A stretch of DNA of 64,000 nt from Clostridium gelidum (lineage in GTDB: Bacteria > Bacillota > Clostridia > Clostridiales > Clostridiaceae): positions 1,249,001-1,313,000 of the forward strand of contig NZ_AP024849.1 of NCBI RefSeq assembly GCF_019977655.1, in the 5' to 3' direction. Below, piece by piece: positions 53,067-62,818 of this stretch. Position 1 is the first letter of the stretch. Each line of letters starts with the position of its first letter. A program made the position numbers and the translations under genes. The notes beneath the pieces were generated by a model. That model saw nothing but the letters and a program-made list of their open reading frames with translations, did not search any database and was not told where the DNA came from.

Positions 53067-54302
53067 ATGGACAAGAAAGATTTTTTTGATTTAGAAGATC
53101 AAATTAGAGATACAGTAAAAAGTGCATTAAATGCTATAGATTTTGCTACGTTAAAAAAAGATATTGGTAGTAAAGCTGATGATACTTTAAATGACGTAAA
53201 ATCAAAGTTGAAATATAAATCAGATGAAGTAAATGTAAAGATAAAAGATAAGTCAAAAGAATTTAGTGAAAAAATAGAAGATTCAATACAAAATAAATAT
53301 AGAAATACTAGTCCAATAACTAAAAAAGATAAAAATAAAGCGCCAATGTATATTAGTAAAAGACCAGTTGGAAGAATATCAGGAATACTTTATACCATAT
53401 TTGGTTTTGGTGGAAGTGGACTATTTGGTGTTTTGCTAATTATATATCTAATATTCAATTCTTCTCCTAGTGAATCTTTATCAATGAAGGTTGTTAGAGG
53501 CGTTTTCGTTTTAGGTGCTTTTTTTGTAGCAAGCATAGCTTTATTTTTAAGAGGCAGATATTTAAGAAGAAGAGTAAAGCGTTTTAAGAAATATGTAAGT
53601 TCACTTGATGGTCAGAATTATTGCTCAATTGAAAAATTGGCTACTTCAATTGAGAGAAAGAATAAATATGTTGTAAAAGATTTGAGGAAAATGTCTAAAT
53701 TAGGCATGTTTAAAGAAGTACATATTGATGATAAACAGACCCATTTTATGCTCAGCAATGAAGTTTATGATGATTATATAAAGTCACAAGAATCTTTAAA
53801 ACAGCGTAATGAGGAAGAATTAAAAAGACAAGAAAAATTAAACGAAGAAATAAATGATCCTAAAAAAAGAGAATTAAGAGATACAATTGAGATGGGAAAA
53901 AACTATATTAATCAGATAAAAAGTGTAAATGATGCTATACCAGAAGAAGAAATCTCGAAAAAATTGTATAGGCTTGAAAATATTGTGACTCAAATACTAG
54001 ATTATATAGAGAATAATCCTAAAAAGTTAGCAGAAGTTAATAAATTTACAAACCATTATCTTCCTATTACTTTAAAGTTAGTTAATTCATATAAAGAGTT
54101 AAATGATCAGATGGTTCAGGGAGAGAATATAAAGAGTGCAAAGAATGAAATTGAAAAAAGCATTGATATAATAAATATTGCTTTTGAAAAGCTATTAGAT
54201 GATTTGTTTGAAGAAATAGCGTTGGATATTTCTACGGATATTTCTGTTCTTGAAACTTTGTTTACACAAGAAGGATTAACTAATAATGATTTTAAAAAGT
54301 AA
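53067..54302 (+). CDS. XpaC-like (5-bromo-4-chloroindolyl phosphate hydrolysis family) membrane protein
   Basis: 411 residues from the ATG at 53067 (TTGGAGG 7 bases before; the ATG at 53061 is too close). The N-terminal 85 residues are charged and helical (DKKDFFDLEDQIRDTVKSAL). Two membrane helices lie at about 108-130 and 143-163, then a winged-helix-like part (YCSIEKLATSIERKNKYVVK) and a long helical tail. XpaC proteins usually lie with TelA genes, as here. Biochemical function is unclear. Confidence 0.8.
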   Translation: MDKKDFFDLEDQIRDTVKSALNAIDFATLKKDIGSKADDTLNDVKSKLKYKSDEVNVKIKDKSKEFSEKIEDSIQNKYRNTSPITKKDKNKAPMYISKRPVGRISGILYTIFGFGGSGLFGVLLIIYLIFNSSPSESLSMKVVRGVFVLGAFFVASIALFLRGRYLRRRVKRFKKYVSSLDGQNYCSIEKLATSIERKNKYVVKDLRKMSKLGMFKEVHIDDKQTHFMLSNEVYDDYIKSQESLKQRNEEELKRQEKLNEEINDPKKRELRDTIEMGKNYINQIKSVNDAIPEEEISKKLYRLENIVTQILDYIENNPKKLAEVNKFTNHYLPITLKLVNSYKELNDQMVQGENIKSAKNEIEKSIDIINIAFEKLLDDLFEEIALDISTDISVLETLFTQEGLTNNDFKK

Positions 54303-54332
54303 TTTAGAAACAAAAGCAAGGAGGATATTAAA

Positions 54333-55475
54333 GTGAATAACGAATTTAAAGAAAGTACTGATGTAATGCCAAGTTTAACATTTGAGCCTTTTCAAGATGA
54401 GGTTTCTGTTACTAAAGTAAAAGAAGAAATTAAGCAAACAGAAGTAATTGATGATAGTAATTTTACAGAAGAAGAAAAAAAGATGGTAGATCAATTTGTA
54501 GAGAAAATTGAGATAACTAATTCAAATTCAATTCTACAATATGGAGTAGGTGCTCAAAAGAAAATTGCAGATTTTTCTGAATCAGCTTTAAATAATGTAA
54601 AGACTAAGGATTTAGGCGAAATAGGAGAAATGCTTTCTACTGTAGTATGTGAGTTGAAGAGCTTTGAAGCTCCAGATGAGAAAAAAGGAATTTTAGGTCT
54701 TTTTAAGAAAACTACAGGAAAGATTTCTGCAATGAGAGTAAAATATGACAAAGTTGAAGGTAATATAAATAAAATTTGTACTATGCTTGAAGGAAATCAG
54801 ATACAACTTTTAAAAGATATTGCTATGCTTGATAAAATGTATGAAATAAATAAAGTATATTTTAAAGAACTTTCAATGTATATTTTAGCAGGAAAAAAGA
54901 AGCTTTTAAAATTAGAAAAAGAAGAACTTCCTATTTTGGCAGAAAGAGCAAGGATGAGTGGACTTCCAGAGGATGCACAGGAAACAAATGATTTTGTATC
55001 TCTTTGTAACCGCTTTGAGAAAAAAATCCATGATTTAGAGTTAACGAGAATGATTTCTCTTCAAATGGCACCTCAAATTCGTTTGATTCAAAATAATGAT
55101 TCTTTAATGTCTGAGAAAATACAGTCTACAATTGTAAATACTATTCCACTTTGGAAAAGTCAAATTGTTCTGGCTCTTGGAGTTGCGCATTCTAGTAATG
55201 CAGCTAAAGTTCAAAATGAAGTAACAAATATGACAAATGAACTTCTACGTAAGAATGCACAAACACTGAAAATGTCAACTATAGAAACTGCTAAAGAGTC
55301 TGAACGTGGAATTGTTGATATTGATACTCTTCGTATTACAAATGAGTCATTAATTTCAACACTTGATGAAGTACTTCGTATACAAACAGACGGTCGTGAA
55401 AAACGTAAAGCTGCTGAAGTAGAATTAAAAAATATTGAGGAACAATTAAAAAATAAACTTTTACAGATTAGGTAA
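54333..55475 (+). CDS. TelA-family toxic anion resistance protein
   Basis: 380 residues from a GTG at 54333; AAGGAGG lies 7-9 bases before it. Almost wholly helical, with the TelA hallmarks ILQYGVGAQKKIADFSESAL, YILAGKKKLLKLEKEELPIL and PLWKSQIVLALGVAHSSNAA. TelA proteins are linked to resistance to tellurite and some antibiotics or envelope stress, without a known enzyme activity. It forms a two-gene unit with the XpaC-like gene (30-base gap). Confidence 0.88.
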   Translation: MNNEFKESTDVMPSLTFEPFQDEVSVTKVKEEIKQTEVIDDSNFTEEEKKMVDQFVEKIEITNSNSILQYGVGAQKKIADFSESALNNVKTKDLGEIGEMLSTVVCELKSFEAPDEKKGILGLFKKTTGKISAMRVKYDKVEGNINKICTMLEGNQIQLLKDIAMLDKMYEINKVYFKELSMYILAGKKKLLKLEKEELPILAERARMSGLPEDAQETNDFVSLCNRFEKKIHDLELTRMISLQMAPQIRLIQNNDSLMSEKIQSTIVNTIPLWKSQIVLALGVAHSSNAAKVQNEVTNMTNELLRKNAQTLKMSTIETAKESERGIVDIDTLRITNESLISTLDEVLRIQTDGREKRKAAEVELKNIEEQLKNKLLQIR

Positions 55476-55519
55476 TAAGAAAATTGATTATATAATAAAT
55501 ATAAAAGATGAGGGAGAAG

Positions 55520-55549
55520 GAGCAAATGTCTTAAGATATTTGCTCTTTT
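55520..55549 (+). terminator. Intrinsic terminator after the TelA gene
   Basis: GAGCAAATGTCTT pairs with AAGATATTTGCTC (one G-U pair) with a T4 tail. It separates the TelA transcript from the ATPase gene. Confidence 0.7.
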
Positions 55550-55606
55550 AGCAATTCAAAACAATAACAGATATGTATATTTTATAAAAATAAAAAGGAG
55601 ATTTAT

Positions 55607-57307
55607 ATGAAAAATTCACAAGCATTAAAAAAAGATTTAGATAGAATTGATGGGAAAAGTTATAGGTTATATAAGGAGTTAGAAGGAGAATATGATTTCC
55701 ATAATTACACACTTAGCATAGATCATGTTCAAGGAGATCCTTTTGCATCACCATCAAGAATTAGAGTAATAGTAAATCAAAACGTGGCGAAATTTCCAAG
55801 GGAACTTTTTAATAATAAAAACAAGAATATTGCAGTGGCAGATTATTTAACAAGAGAATTTTATTCCAATATAAATAGATGCAGTGAAAGAGTTTTTGGA
55901 TCTGGAAAAAGTGGTTTAATAGCTATAAGTAAATGTCCACAAGAAATATTAGAGAGAACTTCAATAATTATAGATGAGGATAAAATTGAAGCAAGATTTT
56001 ATGTTGGATTTCCAGCTAGAGGGCGAAGTGTTTTGTCTAGAGAGTTAGAAAAAATTTTATATAATGTTATACCAAACATTGTGGAGAAAACTTTAATATA
56101 CAAGAATATTAATAGTGAAAAATTAATAAATAGAGTAAAGCTTGTTGAAGATCAAGAGTATATAAGAAGCGAATTACATGCTAAAGGATTGATTGCATTT
56201 GTAGCTAATGGATCAATGCTGCCTAGAGAAAGTGGAATATCAACAAAAGCATTAAGAAATGGTAAAACATTTGTTTCACCAAAGGAATTACAAGTTGAAT
56301 TTAATACTCAGAGTAAAGGTATAATCAAAGGTATGGGTATTAAGAAAGGTATAACGCTTATAGTAGGTGGAGGATATCATGGTAAATCTACATTATTAAA
56401 AGCTTTAGAGCTTGGAGTTTATAATCATATTGAAGGTGATGGTAGAGAATTTGTTATAACGGATGAATCAGCTTTAAAAGTACGTGCAGAAGATAGTAGA
56501 TGTGTAACTAAAACAGATATAACTTTATTTATAAGTAATTTACCTAATGGAAAAGATACTAAAGAATTTTGCAGCGAAAATGCAAGTGGAAGTACATCAC
56601 AAGCTGCTAATATAATAGAAGGAATAGAAGCTAGCGCTAAGGTACTTTTAATAGATGAAGATACTTCAGCTACTAATTTTATGATGAGAGATGAATTGAT
56701 GCAAAAATTAGTTTCTAAAGAAAAGGAACCAATTACACCATTTATTGAAATAGTAAGGCCTTTATATGAGCAAAAAGACATTTCAACAATAATAGTAGTA
56801 GGAAGCTGTGGAGATTTCTTTGATGTAGCAGATTGTGTAATACAAATGGATAATTATGAGACTAAAGACGTTACACAAAAAGCCAAAGAACTTAGTAATG
56901 GTCATATTATAAAAAGAATTAATGATAAAAATCTAAAAATAGATATTACATTTAATAGAGTAGTTAAGGCTGGAACTATTCAAGCTGGAGAAAAGGGCAT
57001 TAAAATAAAAACAATAGGAATAGACACAATAAGTATAAATAAAGAAGACATAAATTTAAGATCTGTGGAACAAATAGTTGATAATGAGCAATTAAATGCT
57101 ATAGGCTCAATTATGAAATGGGCAGAGAATAACATTGTGGATAAAGGTTTAAGTTTTGAAAATATGGTGGATAATATAATCTGTGAAGTAGAGAAAAGTG
57201 GATTATTATCTATAGAAAGAGTAAAAGGTGGAAGCGGAAGTCTAGCTAGGCCTAGGAAGCAAGAAATAATGGCTACATATAATAGATATAGAAATCTAAA
57301 AATCTAA
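55607..57307 (+). CDS. ABC-class ATPase of the PF09818 type
   Basis: 566 residues. The P-loop VGGGYHGKSTLLKALELGVY is near residue 250, the signature-like GSTSQAANIIEGIEA near 330 and the Walker B ASAKVLLIDEDTSATNFM near 345. The N-terminal 230 residues (YRLYKELEGEYDFHNYTLSI) are specific to this orphan family of predicted soluble ATPases, which are not transporters. No neighbour explains its role; it may be linked to the XpaC/TelA group only by position. AAGGAG precedes the ATG. Confidence 0.88.
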   Translation: MKNSQALKKDLDRIDGKSYRLYKELEGEYDFHNYTLSIDHVQGDPFASPSRIRVIVNQNVAKFPRELFNNKNKNIAVADYLTREFYSNINRCSERVFGSGKSGLIAISKCPQEILERTSIIIDEDKIEARFYVGFPARGRSVLSRELEKILYNVIPNIVEKTLIYKNINSEKLINRVKLVEDQEYIRSELHAKGLIAFVANGSMLPRESGISTKALRNGKTFVSPKELQVEFNTQSKGIIKGMGIKKGITLIVGGGYHGKSTLLKALELGVYNHIEGDGREFVITDESALKVRAEDSRCVTKTDITLFISNLPNGKDTKEFCSENASGSTSQAANIIEGIEASAKVLLIDEDTSATNFMMRDELMQKLVSKEKEPITPFIEIVRPLYEQKDISTIIVVGSCGDFFDVADCVIQMDNYETKDVTQKAKELSNGHIIKRINDKNLKIDITFNRVVKAGTIQAGEKGIKIKTIGIDTISINKEDINLRSVEQIVDNEQLNAIGSIMKWAENNIVDKGLSFENMVDNIICEVEKSGLLSIERVKGGSGSLARPRKQEIMATYNRYRNLKI

Positions 57308-57465
57308 GCATAATTATCATTTTCACTACATCCGTATAATTCATTTAGAAATCTAAGCATTTTGTAAAATATGTTATAATAAGCGTTGTGAAAACTATAT
57401 TCTAATGAATAATAGTAAAAAATTGTGATGCAAGAATTATCTGGTTATTTATTTGGAGGTGTACT

Positions 57466-57975
57466 TTGAAAATTGATATTATTGGAGCTGTTGGTAGTGG
57501 GAAGACCATGTTATCACATAGGATAGCAGAAGAATTTCATATTCCTTGTTATGAACAAGATAATGTAGTTTGGATTAGGACAATAGACGGTGATGTTAGG
57601 CGTACAGATGAAGAAATAGAAAGAATGTTCATGGATATATTGATGAGTAAAAATTGGGTAATGGAAGGTTCACCAAGAAAACTTCTAAAAAAACGTTATG
57701 AATATTGCGATTATATTATTTTTTTAGATACACATTATTTTATAAGATTATATAGAATTTTAAGACGATGGATTCGGCAACGAACGGGAAAAGAATTATA
57801 TAACACCAAACCAACATTAAAATTTTTATGGATGAATATAAAGTGGCATCATGAATTTAATAAAGATAAAAAACAGTTATTATGTGAATTGTTACAATGT
57901 GGATCAAGATATAAAAGGTTTAAAGATGCAAATGGTGCTATGAATTTCTGTTATAATACATACGAAATAAAATGA
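57466..57975 (+). CDS. Small P-loop NTPase, FlaR/adenylate-kinase-like
   Basis: 169 residues from a TTG at 57466; TTGGAGG is 5-6 bases before it. Walker A is GAVGSGKT at residues 7-14, then DNVVW and NWVMEGSPRK, and a basic middle (YRILRRWIRQRTGKELY) like the lid of nucleoside kinases and of proteins called DNA topology modulation FlaR. The phosphorylated substrate is unknown. A TATAAT near 57377 could be its promoter. Confidence 0.7.
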   Translation: MKIDIIGAVGSGKTMLSHRIAEEFHIPCYEQDNVVWIRTIDGDVRRTDEEIERMFMDILMSKNWVMEGSPRKLLKKRYEYCDYIIFLDTHYFIRLYRILRRWIRQRTGKELYNTKPTLKFLWMNIKWHHEFNKDKKQLLCELLQCGSRYKRFKDANGAMNFCYNTYEIK

Positions 57976-58051
57976 GTTTAGTTGTGCGAAAACTCAAAGA
58001 AATAGTTTTTACACAGCATAGGTTAATTCTCAGTTTTCTTTTATTGAGCAT

Positions 58052-58080
58052 TATAGGTGGATAATTCACCTATATTTTTT
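58052..58080 (+). terminator. Intrinsic terminator
   Basis: TATAGGTG and CACCTATA around a 7-base loop, then T6. It ends the P-loop protein transcript. Confidence 0.85.
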
Positions 58081-58120
58081 GTGTGCTATATTAAAACATA
58101 GGCTAAAATAAAAAAAGGTA

Positions 58121-58149
58121 TTGACAGATAAGCGTGAAGAAGATATTAT
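58121..58149 (+). promoter_or_regulatory. Sigma-A promoter of the beta-glucoside operon
   Basis: TTGACA (58121-58126), 17 bases, TATTAT (58144-58149). Transcription would start near 58156, just before the cre-like site and the first antiterminator target. Confidence 0.8.
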
Positions 58150-58159
58150 AAACATATAA

Positions 58160-58173
58160 ATTAAACGCTTACA
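58160..58173. promoter_or_regulatory. Catabolite-responsive element (cre)
   Basis: ATTAAACGCTTACA matches the consensus TGWAARCGYTWNCW except for the first two bases. It lies just downstream of the promoter, a position used by CcpA for glucose repression of such operons. Confidence 0.6.
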
Positions 58174-58183
58174 AATGAATATT

Positions 58184-58266
58184 GTGATTGTTACTGACTA
58201 GATCAGGCGAAACCTTAATTAATGAGAAGAGATATTCTTGATCTCTTTTGATTAATTAGGGTTTTT
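58184..58266 (+). promoter_or_regulatory. RAT antiterminator target and overlapping terminator (leader of licT)
   Basis: GATTGTTACTGACTAGATCA followed by GGCGAAACC is the RNA target of BglG/LicT proteins. Its 3' end overlaps the left arm of a terminator: AACCTTAATTAAT pairs with ATTAATTAGGGTT, then T5. Binding of the antiterminator to the target would prevent terminator formation. Confidence 0.88.
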
Positions 58267-58307
58267 ATACTCTAAAGTACCATAATTGAATAGATCGGGG
58301 GTTAGGG

Positions 58308-59135
58308 ATGATAATAAAAAAGATATTTAATAATAATGCCATATTAGCTAAAGATTCAGATAAACATGAATTTGTTGTTATGGGATGTGGAATTGCATTT
58401 AAAAGGAATGTAGGAGATAAAGTAGAAGAAAATTTAATAGAAAAAACCTTTATTCTTAAACAAAAAGATGCATCAGAAAAATTCAAGTTATTATTAGAAG
58501 ATATCCCTACAGAACATGTATCACTATGTTATGACATTATTGAATATGCAAAAAACATATTAGGTGTTGAATTAAATGACTATATATATGTTACCCTTAC
58601 TGATCATATTAGCTATGCATTAAAACTATTCGATGAAGGACTTAATAGACCAAACGCATTAATTTGGGAAATTAAGAAGTTCTATACTAAGGAATTTGAA
58701 ATTGGATTAAAAGCTCTAGAGTTTATTGAAAGTGAAACAGATAAGAGGTTGCCAGAAGATGAGGCAGGTAATATAGCACTTCATTTAATAAATGCACAAG
58801 TTAATAACTCTAGTAATAAAGTAGAAGATATCACTCATCAAACAAAAATGCTACAAGATATTTTAAACATTGTTAAATATACATATAATATTACCCTTGA
58901 CGAAAAGTCTCTTAACTATGGAAGATTTATTACACATTTAAGATTCTTTTTTCAGAGATTAAATAAAAATGAAAAAATAGAATCAGAAGATGATTTTTTA
59001 TTAAAGCAAGTTCAAGTAAAATATAAAAAGGCTTATGAGTGTATGCAGAAAATAGAGAAATATTTAGAAATAGAATTATCAGATGAAGAACAATTATATC
59101 TGACTATTCATATTCAACGTGTTACTCAAAGATAA
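58308..59135 (+). CDS. licT: BglG/LicT-family transcriptional antiterminator
   Basis: 275 residues. An N-terminal RNA-binding CAT domain (IIKKIFNNNAILAKDSDKHE, GIAFKRNVGD, IEKTFILK) is followed by two PRD domains (about 70-170 and 175-275) whose histidines are phosphorylated by the PTS (HISYALKLF, ALHLINAQ, THLRFFFQRL, LTIHIQRV). With sugar present it binds the RAT in its own leader and the one before the permease gene, allowing read-through. GGGGGTTAGGG precedes the ATG. Confidence 0.9.
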   Translation: MIIKKIFNNNAILAKDSDKHEFVVMGCGIAFKRNVGDKVEENLIEKTFILKQKDASEKFKLLLEDIPTEHVSLCYDIIEYAKNILGVELNDYIYVTLTDHISYALKLFDEGLNRPNALIWEIKKFYTKEFEIGLKALEFIESETDKRLPEDEAGNIALHLINAQVNNSSNKVEDITHQTKMLQDILNIVKYTYNITLDEKSLNYGRFITHLRFFFQRLNKNEKIESEDDFLLKQVQVKYKKAYECMQKIEKYLEIELSDEEQLYLTIHIQRVTQR

Positions 59136-59147
59136 ATTAAATAATTT

Positions 59148-59228
59148 GGATTGTTACTGGTAAAGCAGGCGAGACCAATATAGATAGTATTAAAATACTT
59201 ACTATCTATTATTGAGTCTCGCTTTTTT
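59148..59228 (+). promoter_or_regulatory. Second RAT target and terminator, upstream of the permease gene
   Basis: GGATTGTTACTGGTAAAGCA then GGCGAGACC (59148-59176) overlaps a terminator whose arms are GCGAGAC (59169-59175) and GTCTCGC (59216-59222), followed by T6. The extra pairing TAGATAGTA/TACTATCTA lies inside. Confidence 0.9.
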
Positions 59229-59261
59229 ATATAAAAATAAATTAAACAAGGAGAGATATAT

Positions 59262-61148
59262 ATGAAATATGAAAAGTTAGCACAAGACATAATAAAAAAT
59301 GTCGGTGGTAAGGAAAATGTTAATAGTTTAACTCACTGTGTTACACGTTTACGTTTTAAGCTAAAAGATGAAAGCAAGGCAAATACAGAAGTTTTAAAAA
59401 ATATGGATGGTGTTGTAACTGTTGTAAAGAGTGGTGGACAATATCAAGTAGTTATTGGAAATCATGTACCAGATGTTTATGATGAGGTTACTACTATAGG
59501 TGGTTTTCAAACAGCTACTTCAGAGGGAACAGAAGAAAAAATGAGTGCATTCAATAAATTTATAGACACTATTTCAGGCGTATTTACACCAATTTTAGGT
59601 GTATTATGTGCAACTGGTATGATTAAAGGATTTAATGCATTATTTGTAGCATTGCATATACTTAATAATACTGATGGAACATATCAAATTTTAAATGCAA
59701 CAGGCGATGCTTTATTTAATTTTTTCCCTATCTTTCTAGGGTATACAGCAGCTAATAAATTCAAAGCTAACAAATTTATGGGTATGGTAATAGGTGCAGC
59801 ACTTGTTTATCCATCATTAGCAGGGATAACAGCAGCTCCGGCGCAACCATTATATACATTGTTTGCAGGTACAATATTCCAATCACCAGTTTATATAACT
59901 TTCTTGGGTATTCCGGTTATATTGATGAGCTATGCATCAAGTGTTATTCCTATTGTTTTAGCTACATATGTAGGAGCTAAAATCGAAAAGGCATTCAAGA
60001 AGATAGTGCCAGACATGGTAAAGACATTTTTAGTTCCATTTTTTACATTATTAATTATTGTTCCATTAACATTTATAGTCATTGGACCTATTGCAACTTG
60101 GGCAGGGCAATTGTTAGGCGCAGGAACACTTTACATTTGTAATTTAAGTCCAACGCTTGAAGGTATATTATTAGGTGGATTCTGGCAAGTATTTGTTATG
60201 TTTGGATTACATTGGGGGTTAGTACCAATAGCAATTAACAATTTTGCAGTACTTCATTACGACCCAGTTATAGCATCATTATTTGCAGCTTCTTTTGCTC
60301 AAATAGGTGTAGTAGGAGCTATAATTATTAAAACAAAAAATAAAAGATTAAAAGCAATTGCTATACCAGCATTTATTTCAGGATTTTTTGGTATTACAGA
60401 ACCGGCTATATATGGAGTAACTTTACCACGTAAAAAACCATTTGTTATAAGTTGTATTGCAGCGGCAATAGGTGGTGGTATCATGGGGTCTATGGGAAGC
60501 GTATGGTACATGATTGGGGGATTTGGTATATTTGGTATACCATCTTATTTAGGACCAAATGGATTAGATACAGGATTCTATGGTGCAATAATTGGTATGA
60601 TAGTAAGTTTTATTTTAGGTTTCGTAATGATGTTCTTTAGTAAACTAGAAGAAGAAGAAGCTAAAGAAGAAAAAACAGAAAGTCCTTTAGTTAAACAAGA
60701 AATATTAGTTAGCCCATTAAAAGGAGATATTAAACCTTTATCAGAAGTAAAAGATGAAGCATTTTCAAAAGGAGCACTCGGAAAGGGTATAGCAATAGAA
60801 CCAACAGAAGGTAAAGTAATTGCTCCAGTAAATGGAGTATTAACAACATTTTTTCCAACATGCCATGCGTTGGGAATTACAAGTAATAATGGTGCTGAAA
60901 TATTAATTCATGTAGGAATGGATACAGTACAATTAGAAGGTAAACACTTTACTCCTAAAGCCAAACAAGGGGATGTTGTTAAAGTAGGAGATGTATTATT
61001 AGAATTTGATATTAAGGCTATAAAAGAAGCAGGGTATTCAGTAATAACACCTGTAATAATTACGAATTCTGACAGTTACTTAGACGTTATTGAGACTGAT
61101 AAAAAAGCAATTAACTATAAAGAAGATTTATTAACAATAATGATATAA
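59262..61148 (+). CDS. bglF: PTS beta-glucoside permease EIIBCA
   Basis: 628 residues in the order EIIB, EIIC, EIIA. EIIB carries the phosphorylated C26 in NSLTHCVTRLRFKLK. EIIC spans about 105-465 with ten membrane segments (GVLCATGMIKGFNALFV, GITEPAIYGVTLPRKKP). EIIA begins near 485 (ILVSPLKGDIKPLSEVKDEA) with the phosphorylated H550 in ILIHVGMDTVQLEGKHF. It imports and phosphorylates beta-glucosides such as salicin, arbutin or cellobiose; the exact sugar is not fixed by sequence. AAGGAGAG precedes the ATG. Confidence 0.92.
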   Translation: MKYEKLAQDIIKNVGGKENVNSLTHCVTRLRFKLKDESKANTEVLKNMDGVVTVVKSGGQYQVVIGNHVPDVYDEVTTIGGFQTATSEGTEEKMSAFNKFIDTISGVFTPILGVLCATGMIKGFNALFVALHILNNTDGTYQILNATGDALFNFFPIFLGYTAANKFKANKFMGMVIGAALVYPSLAGITAAPAQPLYTLFAGTIFQSPVYITFLGIPVILMSYASSVIPIVLATYVGAKIEKAFKKIVPDMVKTFLVPFFTLLIIVPLTFIVIGPIATWAGQLLGAGTLYICNLSPTLEGILLGGFWQVFVMFGLHWGLVPIAINNFAVLHYDPVIASLFAASFAQIGVVGAIIIKTKNKRLKAIAIPAFISGFFGITEPAIYGVTLPRKKPFVISCIAAAIGGGIMGSMGSVWYMIGGFGIFGIPSYLGPNGLDTGFYGAIIGMIVSFILGFVMMFFSKLEEEEAKEEKTESPLVKQEILVSPLKGDIKPLSEVKDEAFSKGALGKGIAIEPTEGKVIAPVNGVLTTFFPTCHALGITSNNGAEILIHVGMDTVQLEGKHFTPKAKQGDVVKVGDVLLEFDIKAIKEAGYSVITPVIITNSDSYLDVIETDKKAINYKEDLLTIMI

Positions 61149-61201
61149 AGCATATTTAAAACATTTATAGGTTCTTACGAGTAAATTGTATGAAAGATTA
61201 T

Positions 61202-61226
61202 AGACTACATTTTTTAGATGTAGTCT
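61202..61226. terminator. Hairpin between permease and glucosidase genes
   Basis: AGACTACAT and ATGTAGTCT around TTTTTTAG. It is not followed by a clean T-run, so it may reduce rather than stop transcription. A 14-bp palindrome GTAGCATATGCTAC lies at 61278-61291 before the next gene. Confidence 0.5.
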
Positions 61227-61317
61227 GTAGTCTTTATATATGGTAGTATATGTATAAAATAATAAACTGCAATTTATGTAGCATATGCTACAGGAGATGC
61301 ATGGAGGAGAGAAAGTG

Positions 61318-62751
61318 ATGAATAAAAATACGTTTCCAGAAAATTTTCTTTGGGGAGGAGCTACTGCAGCTAATCAATGTGAAGGTGGATATCTTGACGG
61401 CAATAAAGGATTATCTACAGTTGATGTAATTCCAGCAGGGAAAGATCGTTTTCCTGTAATGCTTGGAAAAATGAAAATGCTGAAATGTGATGATGAACAT
61501 TTTTATCCAAGTCATGAAGCTATTGATTTTTATAAAAATTATAAGGAGGATATAGCATTATTCGCAGAAATGGGTTTTAAGACTTTTCGTTTATCTCTTT
61601 CATGGACACGTATATTTCCAAATGGTGATGATATAAATCCAAATGAAGAAGGTCTAAAATTTTATGATGATGTTTTTGATGAATGTTTAAAGTATGGTAT
61701 TGAACCATTAGTAACAATAGTTCACTTTGATGTGCCAATGCATTTAGTAGAAACAATTGGTTCATGGAGAAGTCGCAAAATGATAGATTATTATGTAATA
61801 TATTGTGAAACAATTTTTAATCGATATAAAAATAAAGTAAAATATTGGCTTACATTTAATGAAATTAATATGCTATTACATTTGCCATTTATTGGTGCAG
61901 GTTTGGTATTTGAAGAAGGGGAAAATGAAGAAACTACCAAATATCAAGCAGCACATAATCAGTTGATTGCAAGCGCAAAAGCAACAGAAATAGCACATAA
62001 AATAAATCCGGAATTTAAAATAGGTTGTATGTTAGCGGCGGGGAATACGTATGCAAATACAAGTGCTCCAGAAGATGTATGGAAAGCTATGGAGAAAGAT
62101 AGAGAAAACTATTTCTTTATAGATGTACAATCTCGTGGAGAATATCCAAACTATGCAAAGAAAATGTTTGAAAGAATGAACTTTACTTTGGAAATGGAAG
62201 ATGATGATGAGGCCCTTTTAAGAAATAACACAGTTGATTTTATTTCATTTAGTTATTATGCTTCAAGATTGACTAGTGCAGATCCAAAAATAAATGCAGA
62301 AACAGAAGGTAATGTATTTGCTACATTAAAGAATCCATATTTAAAAGCAAGTGAATGGGGTTGGCAAATTGACTCACTTGGACTGCGAATTACTATGAAT
62401 TCGTTATATGATCGATACCAAAAACCTTTATTTATTGTTGAAAATGGATTAGGGGCTGTAGATATGCCTGATGAAAATGGAAATATAGCAGATGAGTATC
62501 GTATTGAGTATTTAAGAGAACATATAAAAGCTATGAAGGATGCTGTAAATGAAGATGGTGTAGATCTTATGGGGTATACACCTTGGGGATGTATTGATTT
62601 AGTAAGTGCATCTACAGGAGAAATGAAAAAGCGTTATGGTTTTATCTATGTAGATAAAGATAATGAAGGCAATGGCACACTAAAACGTTCTAAGAAAAAG
62701 AGTTTTGATTGGTATAAAAAAGTTATAGAAAGTAATGGTGAACAATTATAA
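61318..62751 (+). CDS. bglA: 6-phospho-beta-glucosidase (glycoside hydrolase family 1)
   Basis: 477 residues from the ATG at 61318 with GGAGGAG 7-9 bases before it; the upstream ATG at 61285 has no site. The start FPENFLWGGATAANQCEGGY is the family signature. The acid/base glutamate is E182 in TFNEIN and the nucleophile is E375 in IVENGLG. It hydrolyses the phosphorylated beta-glucosides delivered by the permease. The final sequence KKRYGFIYVDKD fits the phosphate-recognising subgroup. Confidence 0.92.
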   Translation: MNKNTFPENFLWGGATAANQCEGGYLDGNKGLSTVDVIPAGKDRFPVMLGKMKMLKCDDEHFYPSHEAIDFYKNYKEDIALFAEMGFKTFRLSLSWTRIFPNGDDINPNEEGLKFYDDVFDECLKYGIEPLVTIVHFDVPMHLVETIGSWRSRKMIDYYVIYCETIFNRYKNKVKYWLTFNEINMLLHLPFIGAGLVFEEGENEETTKYQAAHNQLIASAKATEIAHKINPEFKIGCMLAAGNTYANTSAPEDVWKAMEKDRENYFFIDVQSRGEYPNYAKKMFERMNFTLEMEDDDEALLRNNTVDFISFSYYASRLTSADPKINAETEGNVFATLKNPYLKASEWGWQIDSLGLRITMNSLYDRYQKPLFIVENGLGAVDMPDENGNIADEYRIEYLREHIKAMKDAVNEDGVDLMGYTPWGCIDLVSASTGEMKKRYGFIYVDKDNEGNGTLKRSKKKSFDWYKKVIESNGEQL

Positions 62752-62774
62752 AATAATATAGAGATCCCATAGTA

Positions 62775-62818
62775 TGAAAAAACTCATATCATTAATAATA
62801 GTGATATGAGTTTTTTCA
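62775..62818 (+). terminator. Operon terminator
   Basis: A perfect 17-bp stem: TGAAAAAACTCATATCA (62775-62791) and its inverse at 62802-62818, followed by T-rich sequence. The stretch from here to 63063 holds a TATAAT near 62940 and no gene. Confidence 0.9.
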
